Below, piece by piece: positions 1 through 12,770 of a stretch of DNA of 64,000 bases. Under the pieces are notes generated by a model. It was given only the letters and a program-made list of their open reading frames with translations. It had not been told where the DNA came from and searched no databases. Source of the stretch: Harmonia axyridis (lineage: Eukaryota > Arthropoda > Insecta > Coleoptera > Coccinellidae). The stretch covers positions 24,405,825-24,469,824 of the forward strand of contig NC_059506.1 in NCBI RefSeq assembly GCF_914767665.1, given 5' to 3'. Each line of letters opens with the position of its first letter. Positions within the stretch are counted from its first letter, which is position 1. The translations under genes were made by a program, and so were the position numbers.

Positions 1-478
1 TTCATGAATAGAAAATCATTGAAGGTACTTGAATATTGCTGTCAGGATGAAAATTTTAACAATATTCGTTATTATTTTGCAGTATACAGGGTGGACCAAG
101 GTCTATGGTACCCTAACTTTTACGGAGAACATAAAGTATGGTTTTATTGACTGTTTGGTTTTTTGGGTAGGAATTATCGTTCTTAAATATTTTCAGCGCC
201 GCGGTGTTGCCGCTTTTATCAAAAAGTACTAACAACTTCGATTTTTCGAGTAGAATACCCTTATATTATTACTTTTTTCGATTTGCCGTAGCAAAAAATC
301 TTCAAGGACCTCCGATCTCTTCTTTAGAAATTTTCTCAAATGGAACAACGCAGTTTTTAGCAGCAGATTTGTGGAAAAGTATCTCGTTATCGGTTTTTTT
401 TTTTGGAAATGTTATACCCTCTCGAAGATATTGAAATTTTGACTTAATTTTTTTGATGGGCTGCCCTCTACATAAGTA
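1..478. other. non-coding flank, no gene recognised
   Basis: This A+T-rich stretch has only short open frames with no recognisable motif. A 'tatacagggtgg' string near position 78 resembles the ACAGGGTG ends seen on many unclassified non-autonomous insect DNA transposons, but no matching inverted end was found, so no element is called. Confidence 0.5.
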
Positions 479-1649
479 ATAGGCCAAGTAAAAAGTCCCC
501 GGTCTACCATGGTAAAACACAATTTTTTGGCAAAATTTGATTTTATTATTCAACACAGTTGCTTCCGAGGGCGATACAGCGATTCAAGCGATCTTCCAAC
601 TTTTCGATACCATTTTTGTGGTACGGTTTGTCTTTCGCGTCAAAATAAGCCTGAGTTTCGGCGATTACTTCTTCATTGGCGCTAAATTTCTTTCCAGCGA
701 GCTTTCTTTTGAAGTCCGAAAACAGGAAAAAGTCTCTGGGGGCCAGATCTGGCGAATACGGTGGATGCTAAAGCAATTCGAGGCCCAATTCATGCAATTT
801 GCCATTGTTTTCATTGATTTGTGACACGGCGAATTGTCTTTATGGAACAGCATCTTTTTTTTTTCAAATGGGACATTTTTTAACGATTTTATCTTTCAAA
901 CGATCCAATAACGGTATATAATGATAGCTATTGATGGTCTGGCATTTTTGGAGGTAATCAATGAATATTATACCTTGCACATCCCAGAATACTTATGCCA
1001 TAACCTTGCCAGCTGACTGTTGTGTTTTCCTCGCTTTGGATTCGGTTCATCGTGTGCAGTCGACTCAGCTGACTGTTGATTGTACTCCGAAGTGAAATGA
1101 TGGAGACATGTTCCATCCATTGTCACATATAGACGCAAAAATTCAGGTTTATTGAACTTGAACACCTTCAAAAACTGCTTAGAACCATTAACACGTTGTT
1201 GCTTTTGGTCGATTGTGAGCTCGTGCGGCACCCATTTTGCTCACAGCTTTCACATGTACAAATATTCGTGAATGATATGATGTATACGTTCAGATGAAAT
1301 CACAATGTCTGCTGTCTCGATCATCTTCACTTTATGATCATTCAAAATTATTTTGTGAACTTTTTTGGGCCTTCACTGCGTTCGCCGTCTTCGGTGCTCA
1401 TATCACCAGTCACCACGTTTAAACTTAGCATACCAATCAATGATGGTTGATTTTCCTGGTGCAGACCCCGGATACTCTTCATCAAGTCAAAAAACAAAAG
1501 TAGCTGCACTCACAACGCAATATCTCACAAACTAATGGTCGGACTGCTATCCAATTTTGACACGTTTTTTTGAAGATTGGTACCAACTAACAATCATATG
1601 GATTTAATACTAGCACCGCATCGGACCGAGGACTTTCGAATTGACCCAA
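479..1649 (-). mobile_element. mariner A1, irritans-type, decayed full-length copy
   Basis: The element is bounded by diverged inverted ends: AGGCCAAGTAAAAAGTCCCC at the left, and the complement of an AAAGTCC..TCGGT end at the right, next to TA. The minus strand carries transposase remnants in several frames between about 545 and 1470. The least broken segment (968-1231) encodes the mariner stretch around PHELTIDQKQQRVNGSKQ and a YVTMDGTCLHHF version of the first catalytic region, in which the acidic residue position reads DG rather than DE. The wording closely matches Himar1-like (irritans subfamily) transposases. Frameshifts, stops and an altered catalytic block make this copy inactive. Confidence 0.85.
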
Positions 1650-2989
1650 TAGTTCATTCATTACGAGATTTGGTTCATTTTGTGTCCATTGTAAAATTGT
1701 AATGAAGTCATATAAACGGTGTCCTATTTAATTAGAAATCAATTTTATTTTTAGAGATTTAAAAGAGTGTTGATGTTTTTTGAAAGGGACGTCCTTTAAA
1801 GACTCAATTACAATTATACAATTGAAAGAAAATTTATCAACTCTCGAAATAAATTGAATATTTATATATAGGGTGTTTCATCGAAAAAATGAAGTCGAAA
1901 AACTCAATATCTTTGGAACGGATGACATTTTTTAGAAACCGATGACGAGATTCTTTTCGACCCAACTGAAAAATACTTATTGATCAAGAAAATTTCACAA
2001 TCCTATACCAAGTTTTGAATTAATAAAAATTCAATCAACAAATGGATGAATGACTTCCATACTATTTTTACTTCATACAGAGTGAGCAATAGGTAGTAAT
2101 AAAGAATTTCTACTATACATATTTAAAACAATCGACAGATTTAAGTCCATACCAACTACTAATACCTCGAGTTGAAAACAATTCGAGATCGCTTAAACGA
2201 CAGAGAAAATGATTACCCAAGGGCGCAAGCGTGAGCAACACCCCCACAAATCTTGGGGTGACATTGATATTTATCTAATTGCGGGTGTCACTCAAGGTGT
2301 AGGGCGTGACTAAACAGTTCCTCCAACATTTATGGTAATGAGCGCATTGTGCAGATTCTCCCTAAGAAAAGTGCACACATAATACTCTTCGAAATTATCT
2401 AACAATAACATCGTATCTTTCTATTATTCCTTCCTTCTCATCTGATGGCCTGTGAGAGACTCACTAAGTTCCTTGTTCTGACACTTCCAACAATGAAAAT
2501 GATGCTGAGGTGTAATTACACGAAATTTCAATTACCCGTCAGTTTTTTATATAAGAATGCTTGGCTGTGTGAAAATTAGAGGGAGTTGATCGTCGTGGAA
2601 TTGATAAGGTGTTAGTCTCAGAGGTATTCATGGTATATCGTTAGAATTTTGAGCTGGAAATGAGTAACAATTACTAACTATCAAACTAGTCAACAGTGCT
2701 AGATGAAAATGGGGAAATAAATAATCAGATGAACTGTCAACTACGCTATTAAGTACATTTGTGTCGCCATCTACACTAAGTACCTAGGATAAAAGTACTG
2801 TATAAAATAAATCCATTGAATATTATTAGCTTTTTACAGAATATCTTGAGGAAAGCAGCAATGTGGAAGTTTTTAAGTAAAGTCACGTTTTTAAATAAAG
2901 TCATTACTTCACTCAATAAGTCTCGGATCAAAGCAGTAATAACACGTTTTTAAAAAAAAATCGACATTACTCGTCAACTTAGTAACCCT
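1650..2989. other. non-coding spacer
   Basis: No gene was recognised. A 'tatagggtgtttcatcg' string at about 1867 resembles the outer end of a non-autonomous DNA transposon but lacks an identified partner. A small G-rich hairpin (CACCCC with GGGGTG, about 2241-2262) is present. The rest is A+T-rich sequence with short shadow frames. Confidence 0.45.
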
Positions 2990-3300
2990 AAAAAGTGATA
3001 AATGTACTCCAACGCTCCTCTAACAATTTAATACTTTTTATGTAGAAAGCTTTGTCTTTGCTTTCGAAATATAGAATTCAACATTGGCAGTTACATCTTC
3101 ATTTGTGTCAAATTTCTTTCCCTGGTACATCTTTCAACCATTGTTGTCGATGGAGCAGATTCAGAGTAATACTCATCAAGTCATTGCTGTACTTGCAGAG
3201 TATTTTTTTGCAATCGTGAGACAGTGTTTTATCAATGCACGAAATTTGTTTTTGTTCATACCCAGTATTGAATTTCTTTAGATAGTTTGAAAATGAGAGA
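2990..3300 (-). pseudogene. possible deletion derivative of a mariner transposase
   Basis: On the minus strand, a start reading MNKNKFRALIKHCL, similar to mariner N-termini, is followed after a break by a stretch reading VPGKKFDTNEDVTANVEFY and a basic tail. That stretch resembles the C-terminal LxGKKFxxNEEVxAExEAYF block of mariner transposases. The two ends lie about 120 bp apart, where a full gene would need about 900 bp, so this would be an internally deleted copy of a mariner type different from families A and B. No terminal repeats were identified, so the call is tentative. Confidence 0.35.
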
Positions 3301-3488
3301 AGACGAATTATCGATATCCCGGTGAAGTATTATGATTTATGTCCTTTTAAGTTTTTATGTTTTTTCGGTCCAAGCTCATATTTTTGTCTACAAGCTCTGT
3401 TGTATAACACTCCAATTCCAAATGTTCAGGTTGTACAATTTTTTTTCGCCGTTTTGCAATAGAATCAGTTTTTTATTCATAACTCTAG

Positions 3489-3505
3489 TATTATTATTAT
3501 TATTA
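3489..3505. repeat. ATT microsatellite
   Basis: About five and a half copies of ATT/TTA stand immediately outside the left end of mariner B1. It is short and of ordinary type. Confidence 0.7.
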
Positions 3506-4392
3506 GATGTACTTTGCAATAGATGGCTGAAGCGGTAAGTGGTAGTCGAAATAAATATATCATAGATCCCATACAATAAGCTTAGATATTTGTAAACATA
3601 TCGCCATCGAAAAATAAGTCGATTTGTGTCTGCATCATGAAGTTATCCTGGATTAAACATGTCAGCTTACGAACCAAATTCTCGTCATTTGCTGGAGGTT
3701 TTAATTTTCTTATTTAATATTTATAAATCTGCGGCAGAGGCTCATCGAATGCTTTCCAATACCTTTGTTGAGGCCGCTATTAGTGAAAGAACGTGCCGAA
3801 AGTGGTTTAAACGTTTCAAGACCCGTCATTTTGACGTCGAAGAACAGAATGGCGGTGGAAGAAAAATGGTATTCATTTCAAACGCCTGAAAGTCATGGAA
3901 TTGAGTAACAAACAAAAATAGGATGCCGTAAGAGTTGAAGCCGATATATATCGAATGACGTTTATTTGCTTGTGGACAGCTGTCTGCAAGGCAAAGATGC
4001 AAGGGATTTCTGTATCGCATTGGGAACGGAGACGAGAAATTGGTGTATTATGATAATCCCAGGCGCAGAAAATCATGGGTATATCTCAACCATGCTTCCA
4101 CGTCGATGGCCAAACCGAATATTCATAGGTCCAAGTTCATGCTCAGTGGTGGGACCAGCTCGGCGTTGTGTATTATGAGTTGTTGAACCCAACTGAAGAA
4201 ATAACAGGTGATCGTTATCGAACGCAATTAACGCCGTTTTCTTCAGGCGCTGTTCCCTCGGACTATCACTCATTTCGATCAATGGAACACGTCCTGGCTT
4301 ACCAGCACTTCCGGTTTAACGAAGAAGTGAAAAATTGGATCGATTCCTGGATCGCCTCAAAAATGACCAGTTTTTTCATTACGCCTACGTAA
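3502..4392 (+). mobile_element. mariner B1, mauritiana/cecropia-like, internally deleted
   Basis: The 5' leader (tggtagtcgaaat..., gtcgatttgtgtctgcatcatgaag) is shared with the other family-B copies, and the right end reads ttacgcctacgtaa, a remnant of the family end. The transposase starts at 3659 with MSAYEPNSRHLLEVLIFLFN and keeps the first helix-turn-helix wording (KSAAEAHRMLSNTFVEAAIS, FKRFKTRHFDVEE) to 3889. Later blocks (YDNPRRRKSW, HASTSMAKPNIH) survive in other frames to about 4380. The second catalytic region and the C-terminal end are deleted. The start was chosen because the MSAYEPN opening is repeated in other copies. Confidence 0.75.
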
Positions 4393-5633
4393 CATGAGAA
4401 AATCACATTGTTGGAGAAACCATAGTCACATTGAAATATTTGTGGAAATTACTTCTCCCCCTAAAATGAGTGGCCCTCAGCTAGTTCTATGTTCAAAATA
4501 TTTTTGTACAGGTTTTATTTTTCAACGACCGTTTGAATAAAAATGAGATAACCAAGTGTTTTTCATAAATTGATTCAACTAAATTGTGAAAAATTGTATT
4601 TTCGTTCGCCAATTTGCATATGATACCTATGAAGGCCGATAGCAGTGAGTAAATTGTGATATTCCCTAATTTAATTTCATTTGATATCATTATTGAATGT
4701 AATTTAATATTGACTCAAACTTCAAGAGACAAAGCCATTTTTTCAGCTGGTAGCACCAGATTCCCTTCATTTTATTATCTCACCTCGAGGTCTTATATAT
4801 TGGCTGCAATTTGACTTTTTATGTGAAGAAAAAAAGAAGATACTAGTTTGCCGTGATCAGGCATTCCATTCAATCAGAGTGAACAGAATTTTCTCTCCGA
4901 ATAATTCCTTTATTGCAACTGACGTGTTGAAGAATTGGTGATCATTTTTCAATTGAAAATCTCAATAACTCGAGATGGTAATTATCTTTAATCATTCACA
5001 AATAATACCAGCAATGATGCCATTGCTCGTCACACTTCATTAGATATGAGAGGTACAATATTTTTAAATTACACCTTTTTTATTTTGCCGCTTTACATGA
5101 TTACACCAATTACTTGCATTCTTTACTGTAACATTTACTATATTACCGAAGGAGAAGTCAATGGTCACTTTTAATGACATAATTATACTAGGCGGTAGGA
5201 ATATGTGAGTTACTCAGCCTTATTTCTTTTGGTAAGTTCTCAGTGTATATATGGGTATAAAACACTCAATCCTCAATGAACATCAGTGAAATGAGAATGG
5301 CACTATCTGTGTGAATTATGTGTTGATATTTCAATTCATAATTGACATTGAGATGCTTTAGATATACCTACCTTTTTTATAATACTTGATATAATGAAAA
5401 CGTATGAAAATTGGCAATTCAATTTATGAACCCTAGTATTAATCATTTCAATTGAAGTAGAAGTTTATATGAAGTAGGTGAAGTATACGACTAATAATTA
5501 TAATGATATTATCAAATCAAACAAGGAACTACGACAGCAAAAAGTTGACAAGGTTTCAAAATATGAGCACCTAGAATAAAACGGGTTAGGTAGGCACTAT
5601 TCAGTAATGCTCCTAGCGAAAACTTTAGAAGTA
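4393..5633. other. non-coding spacer
   Basis: A+T-rich sequence without a supported gene or repeat boundary. The short open frames here have no family resemblance. Confidence 0.5.
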
Positions 5634-5716
5634 TTAGGCCAATTGAGAAGTCCCTGGTCTGATGCACAGATGGTGGTGCTAGTATCAAATACATATGATT
5701 TTTAGTTAGTAATAAC

Positions 5717-7046
5717 TAAGATGCATAGAATACCTGGTGTGTTTACTGATTCGATTTTGTTTCAGACTTTTTGAGAGACCCACCTGTTGCTTTGGTGGTC
5801 TGCTTCACCAGAGTGCTGTAAGGTGGCGCTCTTTGAAATTTTTCGAATTCCCGCATCTGCCTGGTGCCGTTTAAAAAGGAAATACTGATTTTAGACACTG
5901 CAAACATTCACAATAAATTACAATTCAGTTCATATCGAATTTTTACTCAAATGAATGGAATATAATGACAGACCATAGAATATAAAATATTATTGTTCTA
6001 TACTCAAAGTTCACGACAAGAGCGTAGAAATAGGGGGATACTGGGGGTAATTACACGGTGCTCCTAAATTGGAGATACAAATGAAAATGACGGATTTCCG
6101 GATCATTTCAAGAAAAAAAGTCCTGTAACATGAGTCCCCAAACATTTTGTTTTGAGATACATGTGTTGAAGTTCAAGTTATTTTCTCGTATAACCTTCCC
6201 TTCACAAGATATTTAATATGAATTGGCATAAATATTCTAGTTTAAAGTTTTCATTATGTGATATGCTAATTTTGAATGCAAATCCACAGGGTGATATATT
6301 TTCTGGAAGGATGCCTGCTTCCTTCCTCCAAAACTATATTTTGGTGAATGGCTGTTAGTTTAGAAAAATGTAAAAAAAAACTCTGGTTCAGTACTACACT
6401 TTTTGGTTTGTTATAGTTTTGTCGTATCTGCTATCGATTTCTAGAAAAATCTCTAGTAATCCTCAGGAAAATCCAAATTATTATAAAGATCCAGCTAGTA
6501 AGCTCTAATGAATGCATTAACTATAAGTTTTGGTAGTTATTCACCTAATCTGTAGCGAAGGTTAATAAATATTTGATAAACTGTACGACACACTAGAAAC
6601 AACCTGTATATTGAAAGCAAAGCGTTTGTGGGCTCATATTCATGAAACTTTTTTTTCTCAAAATTATCCAAGTATTTTCTCATTTTCCTTCGTAACTCTT
6701 ATTTGAGAACAAAGTAAGAACAACCGAATTAGTAACAACAAAAATTATTTCGAGTAATTTGGTTCAAACTTCATTATCAAACTTCTTTTTCTAACATTAC
6801 AGATATGAATAAAAGTTGTCGTCAAAAATTTTTTTTTCGAATATCCCTCCCCAAGAAAAAAAAGATCTACGCCCTTGGTTCACAAGTGTCGAGAATTAAG
6901 GGAAATGTCAAATGTAAACGATGTATGCGCCATCTGAAAAGCCCGCGATCCCTCGAAATCAAGTAGGTATAAATCCGAAAAATCTCCCGTTTTGTCTGAA
7001 AGTTTTACAGGTATAAGTAGACACACCAGGTATTCTATGCATCTTA
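5717..7046. mobile_element. nested non-autonomous TIR transposon with 8-bp target duplication
   Basis: The ends form a perfect 26-bp inverted repeat: TAAGATGCATAGAATACCTG... at the left and its reverse complement ending ...GCATCTTA at the right. Both sides are flanked by the same 8-bp direct repeat, GTAATAAC (5709-5716 and 7047-7054). The flanking mariner leader is contiguous once the insert and one GTAATAAC are removed, so the boundaries are firm. The 1,330-bp interior has no open frame above about 60 codons and no transposase motif. An 8-bp duplication is typical of hAT and P superfamilies, among others, but the terminal bases fit none of these clearly, so the superfamily is left open. Confidence 0.88.
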
Positions 7047-7123
7047 GTAATAACCTTCAAACGATACGTGTCAAAATTTGACAGCAGTCCGACGATTAGT
7101 TTGTGAGATATTGCGTTGTGCGT

Positions 7124-8117
7124 GTAGCTACTTTTGTTTTTTGACTTGATGAAGAGTTTCCGGGGTCTGCACCAGGAAAATCAACCATCATTGATTGGTA
7201 TGCTAAGTTTAAACGTGGTGAGTGGTGATATGAGCACCGAAGACGGCGAACGCAGTGGAGGCCCAAAAAAGACTGTCACCGACGAAAAAATTAAGAAAGT
7301 TAACAAAATAATTTTGAATGATCGTAAAGTGAAGATGATCGAGATGGCAGACATTGTGATTTCATCTGAACGTATACATCATTACATTCACGAATATTTG
7401 TACATGTGAAAGCTGTGAGCAAAATGGGTGTCGCACGAGCTCCCAATCGATCAAAAGCAATAACGTGTTAATGATTCTGAGCAGTTTTCGAAGGTGTTCA
7501 AGTTCAATAAACCTGAATTTTTGCGTCTATATGTGACAATGGGTGAAACATGGCTCCATCATTCCACTCCGGAGTCCAATCGACAGCCAGCTGAGTGAAC
7601 TGCACACGATGAACCGAATCCAAAGCGAGGAAATACACAATAGTCAGCTGGCGAGGTTAAAGCATTAGTATTCTAGGATGCGCAAGATATAATATTCATT
7701 GATTACATCCAAAATGGCCAGACCATCAACAGCGATTATTATATAGCGTTATTGGATCGTTTAATGGATAAAATCATTAAAAAACGGCCGCATTTGAAGA
7801 AAAAAAAGGTGCTGTTTCATCAAGACAATGCATCGTGACACAAATCAATGAAAACAATGGCAAAATTGCATGAAATGGGCTTCGAATTGCTTATGCATCC
7901 ACAGTATTTGCCAGATCTGGCCCCCAGCGACTTTTTCCTTTTCTGAGATCTCAAAAGAATGCTCGCTAGAAAAAAAATCAGCGCCAATGAAGGAGTATTC
8001 ACCGAAACTGAGGGCTATTTTGAAGCGAAAGAAAAATCGTACTACAAAAATGGTATCGAAGAGTTGGAAGATCGCAATAATCGCTGTTTCGGTCTCGAAG
8101 GCAACTATATTGAATAA
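7124..8117 (+). pseudogene. mariner A2 transposase remnant
   Basis: The frame from 7134 contains SLNVVSGDMSTEDGERSG and VHKIILNDRK-like wording of the irritans-subfamily helix-turn-helix region. Further blocks appear in shifted frames: the first catalytic block reads YVTMGETWLHH (canonical D replaced by G), the second FHQDNAS near 7820, and the third DLAPSDFFLF near 7915. The stop after the NYIE ending is at about 8117. The N-terminal ~30 codons before the deleted leader junction are missing. Several frameshifts make it inactive. Confidence 0.8.
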
Positions 8118-8183
8118 TTAAATCGAATTTTGCCAAAAAAATGTGTTCATTATGGTAGACCAGGGATTTTTCAAATGGCCTGT

Positions 8184-11100
8184 CAATAGCTACTGAAACA
8201 AAAAAATGCATTTTCAGTCAGTGAAATATCCAATTTTTCCGGCACAGAAGCAAGAATATACAATGTAAACAACCAACAACGCTTGTATAAAGCTACAACG
8301 CTCTCTCACCAACGTGTTCAACTATCCAGCTTCTTCCGACACCGAATATATCTTCTACAACACGTTGGAGTTGTGCCTAGTAATAAGTCAGTTTATTTAA
8401 CGTTGGTTGCAGATATGTTATCATGCTAAATGGATCTGTGTAATTTCAATATGAATTAAGTTTTACATCTACAGTTTCACTTCATTCAACTCTCTTGGGT
8501 CGAAGAGCCAGGTGTCTTGGTACATTGTGAGTTGAACGTTTGCCAGTGGGCAATTATTCATTATTGATGATCATGAGACGTTTTTCATGATTATGTAATG
8601 GTGATGGAGTTTGTCGGTGATAATGTGGAGCAAATCTGAGTGGTGCATTGGTACTTTGTTGGTTATTTTCTCGTGGCTTTAACGACCATAAATTCTCTTA
8701 TTTGAATTCGAATAAAGTGAAATCTTCGAAAAAAAATCAGAATCTTCGGATTTTTTTTGGATTGATGCAAATTAGGTTACAAAATCTTAGAGTAGGTAAT
8801 CGATAAATATACTGAATTATATGAATTCCATCGAAATGGCTCTCTAGAATTCACATTGTGAACAGAATCTTTTGAACCATAAAAAGTCTTGATTACTATT
8901 TTATTTCCAAGAAAAATATTGAGTACCTGCCAAAATAAAATAAGTTTAGATTTAGTATTTCCGAGTGAATCTTGGGAAAAAGAATTTGAGCCCCCATGAA
9001 TTCTCAAAGTTTACGTTTAAGTAGGTGTAGCATCTATAAATCGAAAATCCATTCGCGTCGATTCAGAGATTTTCCCGGAAACTATAAGTGCTATTTGCAT
9101 GAGATTTGGTACAAGCTACCACTCGTAAATCGTGATAGATAAATTTTTGATATATAAAATTAAGAAAAGAAGAATTGAGAAAAAATGTTTCTATACAACA
9201 AAACAGGATCATGGAAATTAAAATATGTATTGCTGCGATCGTAATGAACATTCAATATGTGTCTAAAATAATTTAGACTATCATTTATATATCGATAAGG
9301 TATACATACATGATTCCGAATAAAATAATTAATGAGAATAATTTAGAATTGTAGTACTGTAGAATATCTTGAATAAAAGGCAGTTTCAAGTACCTCTATT
9401 GGTTTATTATTCTTTTCTATAATAAATCATTTTTGCAATCCTGCTAGAGCAATTTCACGTTTATATATGCTCAATATTCAAACTATATCTTAAAGATCTG
9501 GAATCACTGAATACAATTTTTCATTGAAATTGTTCATCTTCATCAAGTTGCACAATTGCATTTTGTGAATTCTGATTTTTTCTTATACTTCTCAGGTACT
9601 CTTGTATCGTCTAATGAAAATTTTCCTACAAATTTGTGTACAATACGATGAATAGTGAGTCGATTAACTGAATAATATCCTCCATGAATTTTCAAGTTTC
9701 TCTTAGAATCCACATCGAATGAGCACCAGAGCACCGATTTTGCAAAAACAATAAATTAATTGATTGAAACTAGTTGTTGAATAGCGGATCTCTCCATGGT
9801 TATATAGCGTAACCTGCTTAACACTGAATGACATAAGAAATGTCAAACACAATTTCGCAACTACATATTACCATTTCAAACTCCCTTTGAAAAACCTGTT
9901 ACTTATTTTGGTTTTGAGTACATTAGGTCCGTCGTTAGAGGTGAAATGGTGAAGCGATTGTCTCAGGCGCCTCTATTTGAGGGCCGGCAATACGACCCAG
10001 TTTGCTGATAGCCTTTCCATATTTCATAATTGATTCTTTAAACCAACATGAGTTTATTCCGTCTACATTCCCTGCAAAAAAAAATACCCAAACCGCCTTT
10101 ACTAAGCCGTCTGTATATAAATAACATATGGCAAACCGAACCATGTTCCTATTACCCTCATTTGAAGAGGGATAATATCATCATGTATTGTTGAAAAATA
10201 ACACTTCCTTGGAATTTGAATTATTTGGAAGCCGATGTTTACACATTCAACAGCTGGAAAACTCCTACGATTTTGAAACTATAGTTACTGTTCAATTATA
10301 ACGTTTCATCGAAACAAATGTTTTCAATCCCAATTAGTTTTTGAAGCAATAATACTGAACAAATTTTATACACGTGGTTTCGGATTATGATTACCTATTG
10401 TTTCAATATATACAAGTTGGATTTTTTATGTTTACGGCGATATAGTATATGAATTTCAATATTTTCAACTTATGTTTATGTATTTGATCTGTATTGTTAA
10501 TTTCTTTTATTAACAACCTTGGAAACACTTGGTGTAATATTATATAGTGAAAAATTTCAATATTCTTCATTCACTAGAATTCAAGAAGAAAGTTATGTGT
10601 TACCATCGGAGCAGGTACTGCTTGTGTTTGAAGGAGTGGTGATATGTTATATGAGGGAGGTCATGTTGTTATTGATGCTTCTTCAGCTAGGGCGCCGAAA
10701 AATTCTTTGCTTCAGGCGCCAAAGTTACTCGCACCATCCATGGAGTACTCATTTCATTAGAAATTATAATTGTTTCAGTTTGTTTTTTATTTAATTTTTC
10801 TCTTCTATACTCGTATTTATCAGCATCCATATAAAATATCGATAGTAAAGGAATTCGAATGAATCATAATTAATATTCCAATATGTGAGCAAACGTTCGA
10901 ATATAATTCCAAATTTTTTTGTGAGTAGCAAAAGGAATATGACGACAGTCTGGCAACGACGTTTTCCCTTAATCGATGACGTCATGACACTCTCAAAATG
11001 AATGGACTGTAGTAGTACACAAATTAATGTAAGAAAAACATGTATAAATGAATAACTCTTTGGCAAACACACTTATCTTATTCATATAATGTTTACTCGA

Positions 11101-11775
11101 AGATCCTGAACACGGTGAATCTCTACCAGACTAATGAAATAAACAGAACGAAAGATAGAAATCAGTCTAATTGAGTTTATCGACGCATCCAGAGATCTCC
11201 CTCAAATAATATACAATTAAAGAGTCTCATTCGACCGTGCACTCCTATTAACCCCATCGCTACTCAGGTACCTTATGCTACCATTTCCACAAATTACTTA
11301 TGATTACGGCTGGATGCAGCGTTATTTTCCAGCATTTCTCAGCACTAATGCCATGAAAATCCATAATGAGATGAATCGGAATAATTGCATTTGACCGTAA
11401 AGTTTAATTGTGGCTATCAGTTATAACAACAATTATTTGCGACAATATGATAGCCATTACTCGGGTAGATAGAGATCGAAGCCGGTGGACTGTAGGATGG
11501 CGATGTAGGTGAAGTGGCGGTGCGTGTAGAAGATGCAGTTGCTACAGAGGCGGAATTGAGAGGTTTTGTGCAGAAATGCATGAGAGGGAGTCGGTGTAAC
11601 GGATGTCCAAGGCTCGCCAAGCGTTTCGGAGTGATCGATGGGATTTTTGCCGTCTGCTGGGGAGTAGTAGTCGTATTTATGTATTCAACTGAAAATCAGT
11701 GAATTATGGCAACAATGTATTTGAACTATTAAAGGTAGGAATCTCGGCTTTACTGCAGTTAAAAAGTATAACTTA
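8184..11775. other. non-coding spacer with a dispersed repeat near 9.6 kb
   Basis: No host gene was recognised. A segment at about 9590-9700 is shared, partly inverted, with 26,250-26,410. Its minus-strand frame (SVNRLTIHRIVHKFVGKFSLDD) has the look of a transposase helix-turn-helix but cannot be assigned. A G+C-richer island at 11,450-11,670 is open on both strands, but no product was recognised. The remainder is A+T-rich. Confidence 0.45.
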
Positions 11776-12770
11776 ACAGGCCAATTGAAAAGTCCCCGGA
11801 CTACCCAAGTAACACACATTTTTTTTTTTTTTTGGCAAAATTCGATTTTATTATTCAACATAGTTGCCTTCGAGTTCGATACAGCGATTATAGCGATCAT
11901 TCAACTTTTCGATACCATTTTTGAAGTACGATTTCTCTTTCGCTTCAGTTTCGGCGATTACATCTTCATTGGCGCTAAATTCCTTTCCAGCGAGCATTCT
12001 TTTGAGGTCCGAGAACAGGAAAAAGTAGCTGGGGGCCAGATCTGGCGAAGACGGTGGATGCAGGAGCAATTCGAAGCACAATTCATGCAATTTTGCCAAT
12101 ATTTTTATTGATTTGTGACACACCGCATAGTCTTGATTGAACAGCACCTTTTTTTATTCAAATGGGTCCGTTTTTAAACGATTTCGTCCTTCAAACGATC
12201 CAATTACGCTATATAAAAATAGATGTTGATGGTCTGGTCCTTTTGGAGGTAATCAATGTATATTATACCTTGCGTATCCCAGAAAACTGATGCCATAACC
12301 TTGCCAGCTGATTGTTGTTTTTCCCCGCTTTGGATTCAGTTGATCGTGTGCAGTCCACTCAGCTGACTATCGATTAAACTCCGGAGTGGAATGTTGGAGC
12401 CATGTTTCATCCATTGTGACATATCGATGCAAAAATTCATTGTTGCTTTTGATGGATTGTGAGCTCGCGCGGCACCCATTTTGCACAGCTTTCTCATGTA
12501 CAAATATTCGTGAATGATATGATGTACACGTTCAAATGATATATTCACAATGTCTGCTATCTCGATTAACTTCACTTTACGGTCATTAAAAATCATTTTG
12601 TGAACTTTTTCGATTTTTTCGACGGTGATTGGGCGTCCACTGCGTTCGCCGTCTTCGGTGCTCATTTCACCACGTTTAAACTTAGCATACCAAGCAATGA
12701 TGATTGTCTTTCTCGGTGCAGACTCCGGAAACTCTTCATCAAGCTAAAATTGGGCTAGCTTCAACTTTTC
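11776..12770 (-). mobile_element. mariner A3, irritans-type, truncated at its 5' end
   Basis: The 3' inverted end (ACAGGCCAATTGAAAAGTCC after TA) is well kept. On the minus strand, transposase wording runs from about 12,755 down to 11,850: MSTEDGERSGRPITVEKIEK, then after about 50 deleted bp a first catalytic region, and finally LFNQDYAVCHKS..LHPPSSPDLAPSYFFLF. In that last block the second catalytic D is kept, but the final catalytic aspartate of DLAPSD is replaced by Y. The element's 5' end and N-terminal codons are absent beyond about 12,770. Confidence 0.85.

Larger units (their letters stand above)
5634..8183 (+). mobile_element. mariner A2, irritans-type, split by a nested insertion
   Basis: The left inverted end (AGGCCAATTGAGAAGTCCCT) and the right end (complement of GGCCATTTGAAAAATCCC) bracket a family-A mariner. 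Its 5' leader is interrupted at 5717-7046 by a separate inverted-repeat element. Without that insertion the copy would be about 1.2 kb, the usual mariner length. The leader sequence on the two sides joins to match the uninterrupted leader of copy A4 near 19,200-19,260. Confidence 0.88.

Noticed and set aside
11417..11702. open frames on both strands in a G+C-richer island
   Set aside because: Frames on both strands are equally long and neither shows a motif; a host exon cannot be excluded, but the sequence does not support one.
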